Assembly (NCBI RefSeq): GCF_012273655.1
Contig: NZ_JAAWWP010000011.1
Span: 1 to 64,000 of the forward strand
From: Streptomyces physcomitrii
GTDB taxonomy: Bacteria; Actinomycetota; Actinomycetes; Streptomycetales; Streptomycetaceae
Direction of reading: 5' to 3'
Length of the DNA: 64,000 nucleotides
Made by a program: the position numbers and the translations under genes. The notes under the pieces were generated by a model. That model was not told the origin of the DNA, searched no databases, and saw only the letters and a program-made list of their open reading frames with translations. Positions 19,579 through 27,544 of the stretch are shown here, piece by piece; the first letter of the stretch is position 1; every line of letters starts with the position of its first letter.

Positions 19579-21081
19579 GTGCACATATCCCACCCGGCCC
19601 CGCCCGGTCCCCGGCCTCCCCGGGCCCGCCGGCCGCACCGGCGGACCGCGGCGAGCGCGGCGCTGCTCCTCCTCGCGGGTGTGCTCGGCGGCTGCGGCGG
19701 CCGGAGCCACGGCGAGGAGGCGCCCGCCCGGCCCGGCGCCGCCGGAGTGGGGGACCCGTACTTCCCGCAGGCCGGGAACGGCGGCTTCGACGTGCGCCAC
19801 TACGCGCTCCGGCTCGGCTACACGCCCCGTACCGAACGCCTCACCGGCACCGCGGTGCTCACCGCCCGGGCGGAGCAGGCGCTCAGCTCCTTCCACCTCG
19901 ACCTGCGCGGGCTGCGGGTGAGCGAGGTGGAGGTGAACGGGGCCCGGGCCCGCAGCAGCCGCCGCGGCCAGGAACTCCTCGTCCGCCCGGCCCGGCCGCT
20001 GCCCGCGGGGCGGGAGTTCACCACCCGGGTGCGGTACGCGGGCCGCCCGCTGACCCTCACCCAGCGGGACGGCTCGCAGGAGGGCTGGGTGCGCACCGAG
20101 GACGGGGCGGTGGCGCTCGGCGAGCCGGTCGGCGGGATGACCTGGTTCCCCGGCAGCCACCACCCCTCGGACAAGGCCTCCTACGACATCCGGGTCACCG
20201 TGCCGAAGGGGCTGACCGCGGTGGCCGGCGGCGAACTGCGCGAGCGGCGCACCGCGGGGGGCCGGACCACCTTCCGCTGGCGGAGCACGGAGCCGGTGGC
20301 GAGCTATGTGGCCACCGTCGCCGTGGGGCGCTTCAGGCTCTCCTCCTCCGTACTGCCGGGGCGCGGCGGGAAGGGCGGCGGGGGACTGCCGGTGTGGAAC
20401 GCGGTCGACCCGGTCACCGGGGAGGCGGGGCGCGCCTCGGTGGAGGCGCTGCCGAAGGTCATGAAGTGGGCCGAGCGGAACTTCGGCGGCTACCCCTTCT
20501 CCTCGGCCGGGGGCATCGTCGAGCGCGAAGGGGACGCGGACTACGCGCTGGAGACCCAGACCCGGCCGTTCTATCCCGGGCCGCCCGACGAGGTGCTGCT
20601 CGTGCACGAGGTGGCGCACCAGTGGTACGGCAACAGCGTCAGCCCGAAGACCTGGCGGGACATGTGGCTCAACGAGTCCTTCGCCACGTACGCGGAGTGG
20701 CTCTGGCAGGAGGACCACGGCGGCCCGAGCGCCCAGGAGTCCTTCGAGGCGGTCCACGACGGCAGCTACTTCGAGACCCCGGACGAGGCGCTGAACCTCT
20801 GGAAGTTCCCGCCCGCCCGGCCGCCCGGCCCCGACCGGCTCTCCGACGCGCCCTCCTACGAGGGCGGCGCGATGGTCCTGCACCGGATCAGGACCGTCCT
20901 CGGCGACCGCCTCTTCCGGCGGCTCCTCACCGGCTGGCCCGCCGCCCACCGCCACGGCAACGCCGACACCCGCGACTTCACCTCCTACGTGGAGAAGCTC
21001 GGCGGCCCGGAGCACCGGTCCGCGCTGCGCCGGGTGTGGAAGGACTGGCTCTACGGGACGGGGAAGCCCGAACTGCCGTGA
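19579..21081 (+). CDS. M1-family zinc metallopeptidase, lipoprotein
   Basis: 500 aa from GTG 19579. The N-terminus is Arg-rich, then a hydrophobic stretch ending in LLAGVLGGC with lipobox Cys39, so the enzyme is probably an exported lipoprotein. The zinc site is HEVAHQWYGN (His343, Glu344, His347) with the third ligand Glu366 in WLNE, the exact M1 spacing. The exopeptidase GxMEN loop appears as YALETQTRP, as in other actinobacterial members. It should release N-terminal amino acids from peptides outside the cell. TACGAT (19567-19572) lies 6 nt before the GTG and no ribosome binding site is seen. Confidence 0.85.
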   Translation: MHISHPAPPGPRPPRARRPHRRTAASAALLLLAGVLGGCGGRSHGEEAPARPGAAGVGDPYFPQAGNGGFDVRHYALRLGYTPRTERLTGTAVLTARAEQALSSFHLDLRGLRVSEVEVNGARARSSRRGQELLVRPARPLPAGREFTTRVRYAGRPLTLTQRDGSQEGWVRTEDGAVALGEPVGGMTWFPGSHHPSDKASYDIRVTVPKGLTAVAGGELRERRTAGGRTTFRWRSTEPVASYVATVAVGRFRLSSSVLPGRGGKGGGGLPVWNAVDPVTGEAGRASVEALPKVMKWAERNFGGYPFSSAGGIVEREGDADYALETQTRPFYPGPPDEVLLVHEVAHQWYGNSVSPKTWRDMWLNESFATYAEWLWQEDHGGPSAQESFEAVHDGSYFETPDEALNLWKFPPARPPGPDRLSDAPSYEGGAMVLHRIRTVLGDRLFRRLLTGWPAAHRHGNADTRDFTSYVEKLGGPEHRSALRRVWKDWLYGTGKPELP

Positions 21082-21115
21082 GGCGGCGGGGGGTTCGCGG
21101 CGGGCGGAGACGACG

Positions 21116-21161
21116 GACGGGCCGCCCGGTCGCGTGGTGCACGCGTCCCGGGCGGCCCGTC
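21116..21161. terminator. Bidirectional terminator between M1 peptidase and terD
   Basis: 14-bp perfect stem GACGGGCCGCCCGG (21116-21129) with 21148-21161. Inside the loop CGCGT (21131-21135) can pair with ACGCG (21141-21145), so the stem is nearly continuous. It lies between converging genes. Confidence 0.75.
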
Positions 21162-21180
21162 GGTCCGGGCTCCGCGCGAC

Positions 21181-21756
21181 TCAGACGTTGACGCCGAAGT
21201 CCTGGGCGATGCCCGCGAGGCCGGAGGCGTAGCCCTGGCCGACGGCGCGGAACTTCCATTCGGCGCCGTTGCGGTACAGCTCGCCGAAGACCATGGCGGT
21301 CTCGGTGGCGGCGTCCTCGCTGAGGTCGTAGCGGGCGATCTCGGTGCCGCCGGCCTGGTTGACGATGCGGATGTAGGCGTTGCGCACCTGGCCGAAGTTC
21401 TGGCTGCGGGACTCGGCGTCGTAGATCGAGACCGGGAAGACGATCTTGTCGACGTCGGCGGGCAGGCCCGCGAGGTTGACGTTGATGGCCTCGTCGTCGC
21501 CCGCGCCCTCGCCGGTGCGGTTGTCACCGGTGTGCACGATCGTCTGGTCCGGCGTCTGCTTGTTGTTGAAGAAGACGAAGTGCGCGTCCGAGTAGACCTT
21601 GCCCTCGGGGTTCACGGCGATCGCCGAGGCATCGAGGTCGAAGTCGGTGCCGGTGGTGGTGCGGACGTCCCAGCCGAGGCCCACCGTGACGGCGGTCAGA
21701 CCGGGCGCCTCCTTGGTGAGCGAGACGTTGCCGCCCTTGGACAGGCTTACAGCCAT
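21181..21756 (-). CDS. terD: TerD-family tellurium/stress resistance protein
   Basis: 191 aa, ATG 21756 preceded by GGAAGG. The full TerD fold is evident: MAVSLSKGGNVSLTKEAPGL, VGLGWDVRTTTGTDFDLDASA (calcium-binding acidic loop), GDDEAINVNLAGLP, and FVFFNNKQTPD. Streptomyces carry several TerD paralogues linked to calcium, differentiation and stress. Here it is isolated: no terZ/A/B/C neighbours. It converges with the M1 peptidase gene. Confidence 0.95.
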   Translation of the reverse strand: MAVSLSKGGNVSLTKEAPGLTAVTVGLGWDVRTTTGTDFDLDASAIAVNPEGKVYSDAHFVFFNNKQTPDQTIVHTGDNRTGEGAGDDEAINVNLAGLPADVDKIVFPVSIYDAESRSQNFGQVRNAYIRIVNQAGGTEIARYDLSEDAATETAMVFGELYRNGAEWKFRAVGQGYASGLAGIAQDFGVNV

Positions 21757-21997
21757 GGGGTACTGCCTTCCTCTGGGTGATGCGGGCTCCGTACTGGGGA
21801 CGAAGCTACCGGTACCCCTATGAACGCCGGGAGGAGACCAGGAGGTTCCAGCCGCTTTACTTTCTTTACCCGCGACTTTCGGCACCCGGACGGCGCACGC
21901 CCCGCCGCACGGCGCACGCGCCCGGGACGCGCGCCCCGAGAGGCCGCCGAGCGAAAAGAGGATGACGCCGCCGCGGGAGCGCGGGACCATGGTCGGC

Positions 21998-22456
21998 ATG
22001 TCCAGACCAGCAGGGGGCACCGGGGGTTCGGCCCCCGGCCGGCACCTCATCCGCGGTTCGGTCTCCCTGCCGGAGGCCGAGCTGATGTGGCGTTTCTCGC
22101 GGTCCTCGGGGCCCGGCGGGCAGCACGTCAACACCAGCGACTCCCAGGTGGAGCTGCGCTTCGACCTCGCGGCGACCAAGGCGCTGCCCGAGGTGTGGAA
22201 GGAGCGTGCGCTCGCCCGGCTCGAAGGGCGGCTCGTCGACGGGGTGGTGAGCGTGCGCTCCTCGGAGCACCGCTCGCAGTGGCGCAACCGCGAGAGCGCC
22301 GCCGTACGCCTCGCCGCCCTGCTCGCCGAGGCGACCGCGCCGCCGCCCAAGCCCCGTAAGCCGCGCCGCATCCCGCGCGGTCTCAACGAACGGCGGCTGC
22401 GCGAGAAGAAGCAGCGCTCCCAGACCAAGCGCGGGCGCAGCGGCCGCGATTGGTGA
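21998..22456 (+). CDS. arfB: Alternative ribosome-rescue factor (peptidyl-tRNA hydrolase ArfB)
   Basis: 152 aa from ATG 21998; ATG 21989 and 21962 are upstream alternatives. The class I release-factor catalytic loop GPGGQHVNTSDSQVEL (about residues 41-56) carries the GGQ motif, and the C-terminus is a basic tail (PRKPRRIPRGLNERRLREKKQRSQTKRGRSG) that inserts into the empty mRNA channel. It releases peptides from ribosomes stalled without a stop codon. GACCAT lies 7 nt before the ATG. Confidence 0.9.
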   Translation: MSRPAGGTGGSAPGRHLIRGSVSLPEAELMWRFSRSSGPGGQHVNTSDSQVELRFDLAATKALPEVWKERALARLEGRLVDGVVSVRSSEHRSQWRNRESAAVRLAALLAEATAPPPKPRKPRRIPRGLNERRLREKKQRSQTKRGRSGRDW

Positions 22457-22505
22457 GGCGGGGGCGGCCGGACCGCCTCGCGCGCTGTCCCGCGTGTCGC
22501 CTGCG

Positions 22506-23090
22506 CTACCCCAACCGCCGGTAGCGCCCCTTGAAGTAGGTGAGCGGCCCGCCCTCGGTGGTGGGCAGCCCGGCGGTGAGCACCCGGCCCACCACCAGGA
22601 CGTGGTCGCCCGCGGTGACCCGCTGCTCGGTGCGGCACTCCAGGGTGGCCAGGGCGCCGCCGACCAGCGGGGCGCCGGAGACCTCGCCCCGGGTGAAGGC
22701 GATGTCCTCGAAGAGGAGGCGGTCGCTGACCCGTCCCTTCATGGCGAACCGGCCCGCGATGTGGCGCTGGCTCTCGGAGAGCAGGGAGACCGCCCACACC
22801 GGCTGCTCTTCGAGGAGTTCGTCCATCCGGGAGCCCTCGCGCAGGCTGACGAGGACGAGCGGGGGGTCGAGCGAGACGGAGAGGAAGGACGTCGCCGTCA
22901 TCCCGATGTCCTCGCCGCGGGGCCCCTCGGGGTCGGGCTGCGGCTCGTGCGCGGTCACCAGGACCACACCGGCGGCCAGTCGGGTCATGGCGGCGCGGAA
23001 CTCGTCGTGGGTCACCCCCTCAGCATGCCCGCCGGCCGGGCCCGCGGCCTCGATCCGGGGGTCGCTCGGGGTCTTCGGCGATCGCAGCAT
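22506..23090 (-). CDS. Flavin reductase-like FMN-binding protein
   Basis: 194 aa from ATG 23090; ATG 23126 is an upstream alternative. Split-barrel flavin reductase domain: FRAAMTRLAAGVVLVTA near the N-terminus, MTATSFLSVSLDPPLVLVSL, and GDHVLVVGRVL. Family members reduce FMN for a partner monooxygenase or act alone. No monooxygenase is adjacent. TAGCGT (23098-23103, minus) lies 7 nt from the ATG, a strong -10 match giving a leaderless transcript. The gene is divergent from cdgB. Confidence 0.8.
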   Translation of the reverse strand: MLRSPKTPSDPRIEAAGPAGGHAEGVTHDEFRAAMTRLAAGVVLVTAHEPQPDPEGPRGEDIGMTATSFLSVSLDPPLVLVSLREGSRMDELLEEQPVWAVSLLSESQRHIAGRFAMKGRVSDRLLFEDIAFTRGEVSGAPLVGGALATLECRTEQRVTAGDHVLVVGRVLTAGLPTTEGGPLTYFKGRYRRLG

Positions 23091-23280
23091 GCGGCCGACG
23101 CTACGGCGGCCCCCGGCCGCGCGCATCGGCCCGGCGGACCAGGACCCGGACGGCCGGATGGGCGGCGAGACCTAGGTCCGGGGCCGCAAAAGGGGCAGAG
23201 TGGTCGGGATCGCCCGGAGGGGATTTGCGGAGTGGAAACACTCGCGATGCCTGGTCGGGAGCCAGTCAACCCCCCTTCCC

Positions 23281-23304
23281 CTCCTGTGACTTGAGTCACA
23301 GGAG
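23281..23304. promoter_or_regulatory. 24-bp palindrome matching the Crp consensus, upstream of cdgB
   Basis: Arms CTCCTGTGACT (23281-23291) and AGTCACAGGAG (23294-23304) are perfect inverted repeats with a 2-nt centre. The core is TGTGA-N6-TCACA, the classical Crp site, and also fits the Streptomyces form GTG-N6-GNCAC. It lies 12 nt upstream of the BldD-like box. Confidence 0.65.
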
Positions 23305-23315
23305 CCAATTATTGT

Positions 23316-23328
23316 TGACCCTGTGTAC
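23316..23328. promoter_or_regulatory. BldD box upstream of cdgB
   Basis: TGACCCTGTGTAC matches 12 of 13 positions of the BldD consensus TNACNC(A/T)GNGTNA. BldD-c-di-GMP is known to repress cdgB in S. coelicolor. The box lies about 100 bp upstream of the chosen cdgB start. Confidence 0.7.
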
Positions 23329-23427
23329 CGACGGAACAGCTCGCTGTGATTCAGTGGCGGGGACGCTGCTGTACGAACGCCGATGACAACCCTGGAGTTT
23401 GCTGTCGAGGTCTCGGGGAGAGTGAGC

Positions 23428-25092
23428 ATGGACGCCGAGTCGGAGCCGTACGTCCGTCTTGCGTCCCTGCGTCAGTTGCACCAGGTGATGGCGGACATGA
23501 ACACGGCACGCAGCCTGGCCGACACCCTGCAGTCCGTCGCGGACGGGGTGGTCTCCGGCCTGGGCTACGAGCTGGCGTGCGTGAACCTCGTACGCCCCGA
23601 CGGCGACCTCGTGGTCGCCGCGCTCGCCGGCAGCTCCGCCGCCGAGGCCCTCATCACCGGCCGGGTGGGCCCCCGTGCCGCCTGGGAGCGCCGCCTGAAC
23701 ATGGGCGAGGTCTGGGGCGCCCTGCGCTTCATCCCGCACACCGAGGGCTGGATACTCGACGGCGACGAGGTCCCCCAGTGGCACACCGAGGGCCCCGAGC
23801 CGCGCTTCGAGGACGAGTGGCACCCCTCCGACCGACTCTTCGCCCCGCTGTACTCACCCAGTAGCAGCGGCGGTGAGCTGATCGGCGTCATATCCGTCGA
23901 CAGACCGCGTAACGGACGTCGTCCCGGCGCCTGGGGCCGCGAGGCGCTGCAGATGTACGCCTTCCAGGCCGCGATTGCGATCAGCAACGCACGGCTGCGA
24001 GCAAACATGCAGCGCGCCCTGGTCCGCCTGGAGCGCGAGCAGCAGGCCCTGCGCGCCAGCGAGGAGTCCTTCCGGCAGGCCTTCGAGTACGCGCCCTCCG
24101 GAATGGCCATCGCCGAGATGGGCGGCGACCAGCACGGCCGGATCCTGCGGACCAACGACGCGCTCTCCCGGCTGCTCGGCCGCTCCGCCTCCGCCATGCG
24201 CCGCTACTCCTTCTCCGATCTGGTCCACCCCGAGGACATCGGCATCCTGCTGCGCACCTCCGCCGAGGGCGGCCGGGCCGAGCTGCGGCTCAAGCGGCGC
24301 GACGACTCCTTCCTCTGGGTCTCGATGCGCAACTCCGTGGTCGCGGACGCCGCCGACGGGCCGCGCTTCCTGCTCACCCACGTCGAGGACATAGAAGAGC
24401 GCAAGCGCCGGGAGCTCCAGCTCGCGCACCGCGCCTCCCACGACTCCCTCACCGGACTGCCCAACTCCGCCGAGCTGCGCTCCCGGCTCGGCGCCCGGCT
24501 CTGCGGCCGCCCGGGGCCCGGCGCGGGCGCGGACTCCTCGATGGACGCCGCCTTCGGCGGGCCCGCCCTCGGCACCGGCTTCCCCGGGCCCGAACTCCAC
24601 GGCCTCGACCTGCCCGAGGAGCACCTGCCGGGCACCGTCCTGCACGACCACCATGTGCACACCGTCGCCCCCGACGATGAGGCGGACGACGGCGCCAAGG
24701 GGCTCGCGGTGCTCTTCTGCGACCTCGACGGCTTCAAGTCGATCAACGACCGCTACGGCCACCACACCGGCGACGCCGTGCTCATCGAGGTCGCCCGCAG
24801 GCTGACCAGCGGGGTGCGGGACGGGGACACCGTGGCCCGGCTCGGCGGCGACGAGTTCGTGGTCCTGGCCGACGGCCTCGGCCGCGCGGACGCCCAGGAC
24901 CTCGCGGTGCGGCTGCGGAGCGCGATCATCCCGCCGATCCGGGTGGACGGCCGCCCCGTGCGGGTCGGCGCGAGCATCGGCATCGGCTGGGCGCACTGCG
25001 GAATGACCGCGGACGAAGTGCTCAAATCGGCGGACCAGCGCATGTACGTCGAAAAGCGGTCACGTGCGAAACAGCACAGGCGGGCGGGCTGA
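23428..25092 (+). CDS. cdgB: GAF-PAS-GGDEF diguanylate cyclase CdgB
   Basis: 554 aa from ATG 23428, which has GGGGAGAG upstream; ATG 23383 would give 569 aa. Order of domains: GAF (about 15-190), PAS with PAC (about 210-325: FEYAPSGMAIAEM, FLWVSMRNSVV, LLTHVEDIEERKRRE), then GGDEF (from HDSLTGLPNSAELRSRLG). The active site is intact (GGDEF at 473-477) with an allosteric I-site RDGD at 464-467. The GGDEF domain is interrupted after LRSRLGARL by an Ala/Gly/His-rich insert of about 70 residues. In S. coelicolor CdgB makes c-di-GMP, which controls BldD and so development. Putative Crp and BldD sites lie upstream. No EAL domain. Confidence 0.9.
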   Translation: MDAESEPYVRLASLRQLHQVMADMNTARSLADTLQSVADGVVSGLGYELACVNLVRPDGDLVVAALAGSSAAEALITGRVGPRAAWERRLNMGEVWGALRFIPHTEGWILDGDEVPQWHTEGPEPRFEDEWHPSDRLFAPLYSPSSSGGELIGVISVDRPRNGRRPGAWGREALQMYAFQAAIAISNARLRANMQRALVRLEREQQALRASEESFRQAFEYAPSGMAIAEMGGDQHGRILRTNDALSRLLGRSASAMRRYSFSDLVHPEDIGILLRTSAEGGRAELRLKRRDDSFLWVSMRNSVVADAADGPRFLLTHVEDIEERKRRELQLAHRASHDSLTGLPNSAELRSRLGARLCGRPGPGAGADSSMDAAFGGPALGTGFPGPELHGLDLPEEHLPGTVLHDHHVHTVAPDDEADDGAKGLAVLFCDLDGFKSINDRYGHHTGDAVLIEVARRLTSGVRDGDTVARLGGDEFVVLADGLGRADAQDLAVRLRSAIIPPIRVDGRPVRVGASIGIGWAHCGMTADEVLKSADQRMYVEKRSRAKQHRRAG

Positions 25093-25207
25093 TCCCCAGG
25101 TCGGGGGCCCGATGTCGTCCGGCTCACCCGTTCGGGTCATCTTGAGCGGGTAGGCTCGCCCGCATCGCACGGCAACCGACACCTGCCCCAAGGGAGTGAG
25201 ACGGGGA

Positions 25208-26245
25208 ATGACGCCCGGCAACGACGGCGCGAGCACGCCCGAGGACGACGACCCGTTCGGCTACCTGTACGCCGACGGGCAGGCCTCCGGTGCCACGCCG
25301 CCCAGCGGCGGTTACGGCTACCCCGGCCCCCGCTCCTACCACAATGTCCGCGCGGTCGGTGAGCGCCAGTACGGCCAGGGCGCCTCCCAGGGGACCTACG
25401 GCCAGGGACAGCAGTACGCGGGGAACCGGCAGTACGGCCAGCAGCAGTACGGCCAGGGCCAGCAGCAGGGCCCCGGTGCCCGGCAGGCGTACGGCCAGCA
25501 GGCGCCGCAGCAGCAGTACCAGGGCCCCAACCCGCACTACAGCGCCCCCGAGACGCTGCCCGGCGGCGGAGGCACCCCGCCCGCCCGGCACGAGCACCAC
25601 GACGGCGGCGGCGGCCGGGGCCGCGGCCCCAACACCCGCGGGCTGCTGATCGGCGCCGTCGCGGTGGTCGCCGCGGTCGTCATCGGCATCGGCATCGCGG
25701 TCCTCGGCGGCTCCGGCGACGACAAGGCCTCCGACGAGCCCGGCGACGACTCCACCGCGGGCCAGACCCAGGACCCCACCGAGGAGCCCACCGGAAAGCC
25801 GGACAAGCCCGTGGACCTGCCGAAGGCGGACGCCAAGTCGCTGACGCTGACGGGCGGTACGAAGACGGACTCCACGATCGAGGGGGCCCGGGCCGAGGGC
25901 GGGGTGTACGTCGCGGGGCTGAACACCCCGGGCGCACGGGCCGCCTGGAAGGTCGACGGCATCCCGAAGGAGGGGGACTACACCCTTTTCGTCGGCTACG
26001 GCGTCCCGGGCAAGGCCGCCGAGACCACGCTCACCGTGAACGGCAAGCCGTCCGACCGCAAGCTCAACATGGACAACTTCGCGGGGGCCAAGGAAGGCGC
26101 CTGGGACAAGGGCTGGACCGAGACCTACGCCTGGATACACCTCAGCAAGGGCACCAACACCTTCGTGATCTCCTGCGAGACGGGCGACACCTGCGACGCC
26201 AATCTGGACCAGGTGTGGCTGAAGGCGGGCCACGTCAAGAGGTGA
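25208..26245 (+). CDS. Membrane-anchored CBM35-like protein with Gln/Tyr/Gly-rich cytoplasmic tail
   Basis: 345 aa from ATG 25208. The N-terminal 140 residues are disordered and rich in QYGQ repeats, then one membrane helix (about 146-167, GLLIGAVAVVAAVVIGIGIAVL), an acidic/Pro/Thr linker, and a C-terminal domain (about 210-341) with GGVYVAGLNTPGARAAWKVDG and LDQVWLKAG typical of CBM35-like carbohydrate-binding domains. The probable topology is cytoplasmic tail inside, binding domain outside, so it could tether the cell to a glycan. It follows cdgB on the same strand. The last 22 nt of the gene, including the stop, form the first unit of a tandem repeat. Function beyond binding unknown. Confidence 0.75.
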   Translation: MTPGNDGASTPEDDDPFGYLYADGQASGATPPSGGYGYPGPRSYHNVRAVGERQYGQGASQGTYGQGQQYAGNRQYGQQQYGQGQQQGPGARQAYGQQAPQQQYQGPNPHYSAPETLPGGGGTPPARHEHHDGGGGRGRGPNTRGLLIGAVAVVAAVVIGIGIAVLGGSGDDKASDEPGDDSTAGQTQDPTEEPTGKPDKPVDLPKADAKSLTLTGGTKTDSTIEGARAEGGVYVAGLNTPGARAAWKVDGIPKEGDYTLFVGYGVPGKAAETTLTVNGKPSDRKLNMDNFAGAKEGAWDKGWTETYAWIHLSKGTNTFVISCETGDTCDANLDQVWLKAGHVKR

Positions 26246-26355
26246 GGCGGGGCACGTCGTGAAGTGAGGCGGGGCACGTCGAGAGGTGAGGCGGGGCACG
26301 TCGAGAGGTGAGGCGGGCCACGTCGAGAGGTGAGGCGGGCCACGTCGAGAAGCAG
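26224..26355. repeat. 22-bp tandem repeat seeded in the 3' end of a gene
   Basis: Six units of GGCGGGGCACGTCGAGAGG followed by TGA: 26224-26245, 26246-26267, 26268-26289, 26290-26311, 26312-26333 and a degenerate last one to 26355. Unit 1 is the end of the CBM35-like gene with its stop; the rest have been added downstream. Units 3 and 4 are identical. A terminator follows. Confidence 0.85.
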
Positions 26356-26395
26356 GGACCGGGTGCCCGGGTGCGCCCGCCGCCCCGGACACGAG

Positions 26396-26429
26396 CGAGC
26401 GCCCTCCCCCGCGCGGGGGAGGGCGCTCG
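26396..26429. terminator. Bidirectional terminator
   Basis: 16-bp perfect stem CGAGCGCCCTCCCCCG (26396-26411) with 26414-26429, 2-nt loop. It separates the CBM35-like gene (plus) from the PfkB-type kinase gene (minus). Confidence 0.8.
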
Positions 26430-26487
26430 TCGTCCGTTGCCGTCCGGCCGTGCCCGCGCCGGCGTTCCGCCGCGCGGGGGAACCGGC

Positions 26488-27420
26488 TCACTCCGGGTCC
26501 GGCGCCACCGGCCCCGCCACCACCTTCGCCCGCAGCTCCTCGTACGCCTCCGGGTCGAACTCGCCCGCCACCGGCGCCAGTACGGTCGCCGCCGAGAGGG
26601 CGACCGCGCGGACCAGGCGCTCCGGCCAGTCGAGGCCCTCCACCAGGCCCGAGAGGAGACCGGCCACCGCCGAGTCGCCCGCGCCGGTCGGATTGCCCCT
26701 GACCCGCTCCGGCGGGGCCGCGCGCCAGTGGCCCTCGGGGGTGACCGCGTGCATGCCGTCGGCGCCGAGGGAGGCGATGACCGCGTGGGCGCCGCGGCGG
26801 CGGGCGTCCCGGATGGCCTCGGCCGGTTCGTGGGAGCCGGTGAGTTCGGCCAGTTCCTCGGCGTTGGGCTTGATGAGGTCGGGCCGGGCGGCGATCGCGC
26901 GCCGCAGCGGCTCACCGCTGGTGTCGAGCAGCACCGGCACCCCGGCCCCGCGGGCGGCCCGTACGAGCTGCGCGTAGGCGCCCACCGGCACGCCCGGCGG
27001 GAGGCTGCCGCACAGGGCGACGGCCGAGCAGGACGGGAGCAGCCGCTCGTAGGAGGCGACGAAGTCCGACCACTCGGCGGGGGCGACCAGCGGGCCCGGC
27101 TCGTTGAGCTGGGTGGTGTCGCCGGTGGCCGCGTCCACCACGGCGATGGTGCGGCGGGTGGCGCCGGAGACCGGGAAGAGGGCGTCGGTGAGGTTCTCGG
27201 TACCGGCGAGCTGTTCGCGCAGCGACCGGCCGGTGCTGCCGCCGACGAGTCCGGTGACGGTCACCCGGTGGCCGAGGGCCGCGAGCACCCGGGCGACGTT
27301 CAGGCCCTTGCCGCCGGGGCGTTCGACGACCTCGCGGACGCGGTGCGAGGCGTGCGGCCGCAGCGACGGCACGTGGTAGGTGATGTCGAGCGCGGTGTTC
27401 GGTGTGACCGTGAGGATCAC
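26488..27420 (-). CDS. PfkB-family hexose-phosphate kinase (1-phosphofructokinase type)
   Basis: 310 aa from GTG 27420, with GGGGGAG 5 nt upstream. PfkB signatures: N-terminal ILTVTPNTALDITY and GGKGLNVARVLAALG, and the C-terminal GAGDSAVAGLLSGLVEG anion hole with catalytic Asp. LacC/FruK-like members phosphorylate fructose-1-P or tagatose-6-P. It lies downstream of nagA on the same strand with 124 bp between, so it may be read through from the nag operon. No PTS gene is adjacent to assign the sugar. Confidence 0.8.
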   Translation of the reverse strand: MILTVTPNTALDITYHVPSLRPHASHRVREVVERPGGKGLNVARVLAALGHRVTVTGLVGGSTGRSLREQLAGTENLTDALFPVSGATRRTIAVVDAATGDTTQLNEPGPLVAPAEWSDFVASYERLLPSCSAVALCGSLPPGVPVGAYAQLVRAARGAGVPVLLDTSGEPLRRAIAARPDLIKPNAEELAELTGSHEPAEAIRDARRRGAHAVIASLGADGMHAVTPEGHWRAAPPERVRGNPTGAGDSAVAGLLSGLVEGLDWPERLVRAVALSAATVLAPVAGEFDPEAYEELRAKVVAGPVAPDPE

Positions 27421-27544
27421 CGGGTCTCCCCCAAAGCGTGACGGCGGCCCTGTCGGAGCCGGCGTGCGGCGCCCGCTCCGGCGGGCCGGGCCCGCCCGGG
27501 CGGGCCCCTTGATCATGCCAAAGTCCGGGCGCCCGGGCGGGTGG

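Noticed and set aside
23164..23185. dre-like site near GACCTAGGTCC
   Set aside because: It lacks the TGG.CTAGACCA core and its palindrome centre differs (CTAG with GACC outside).
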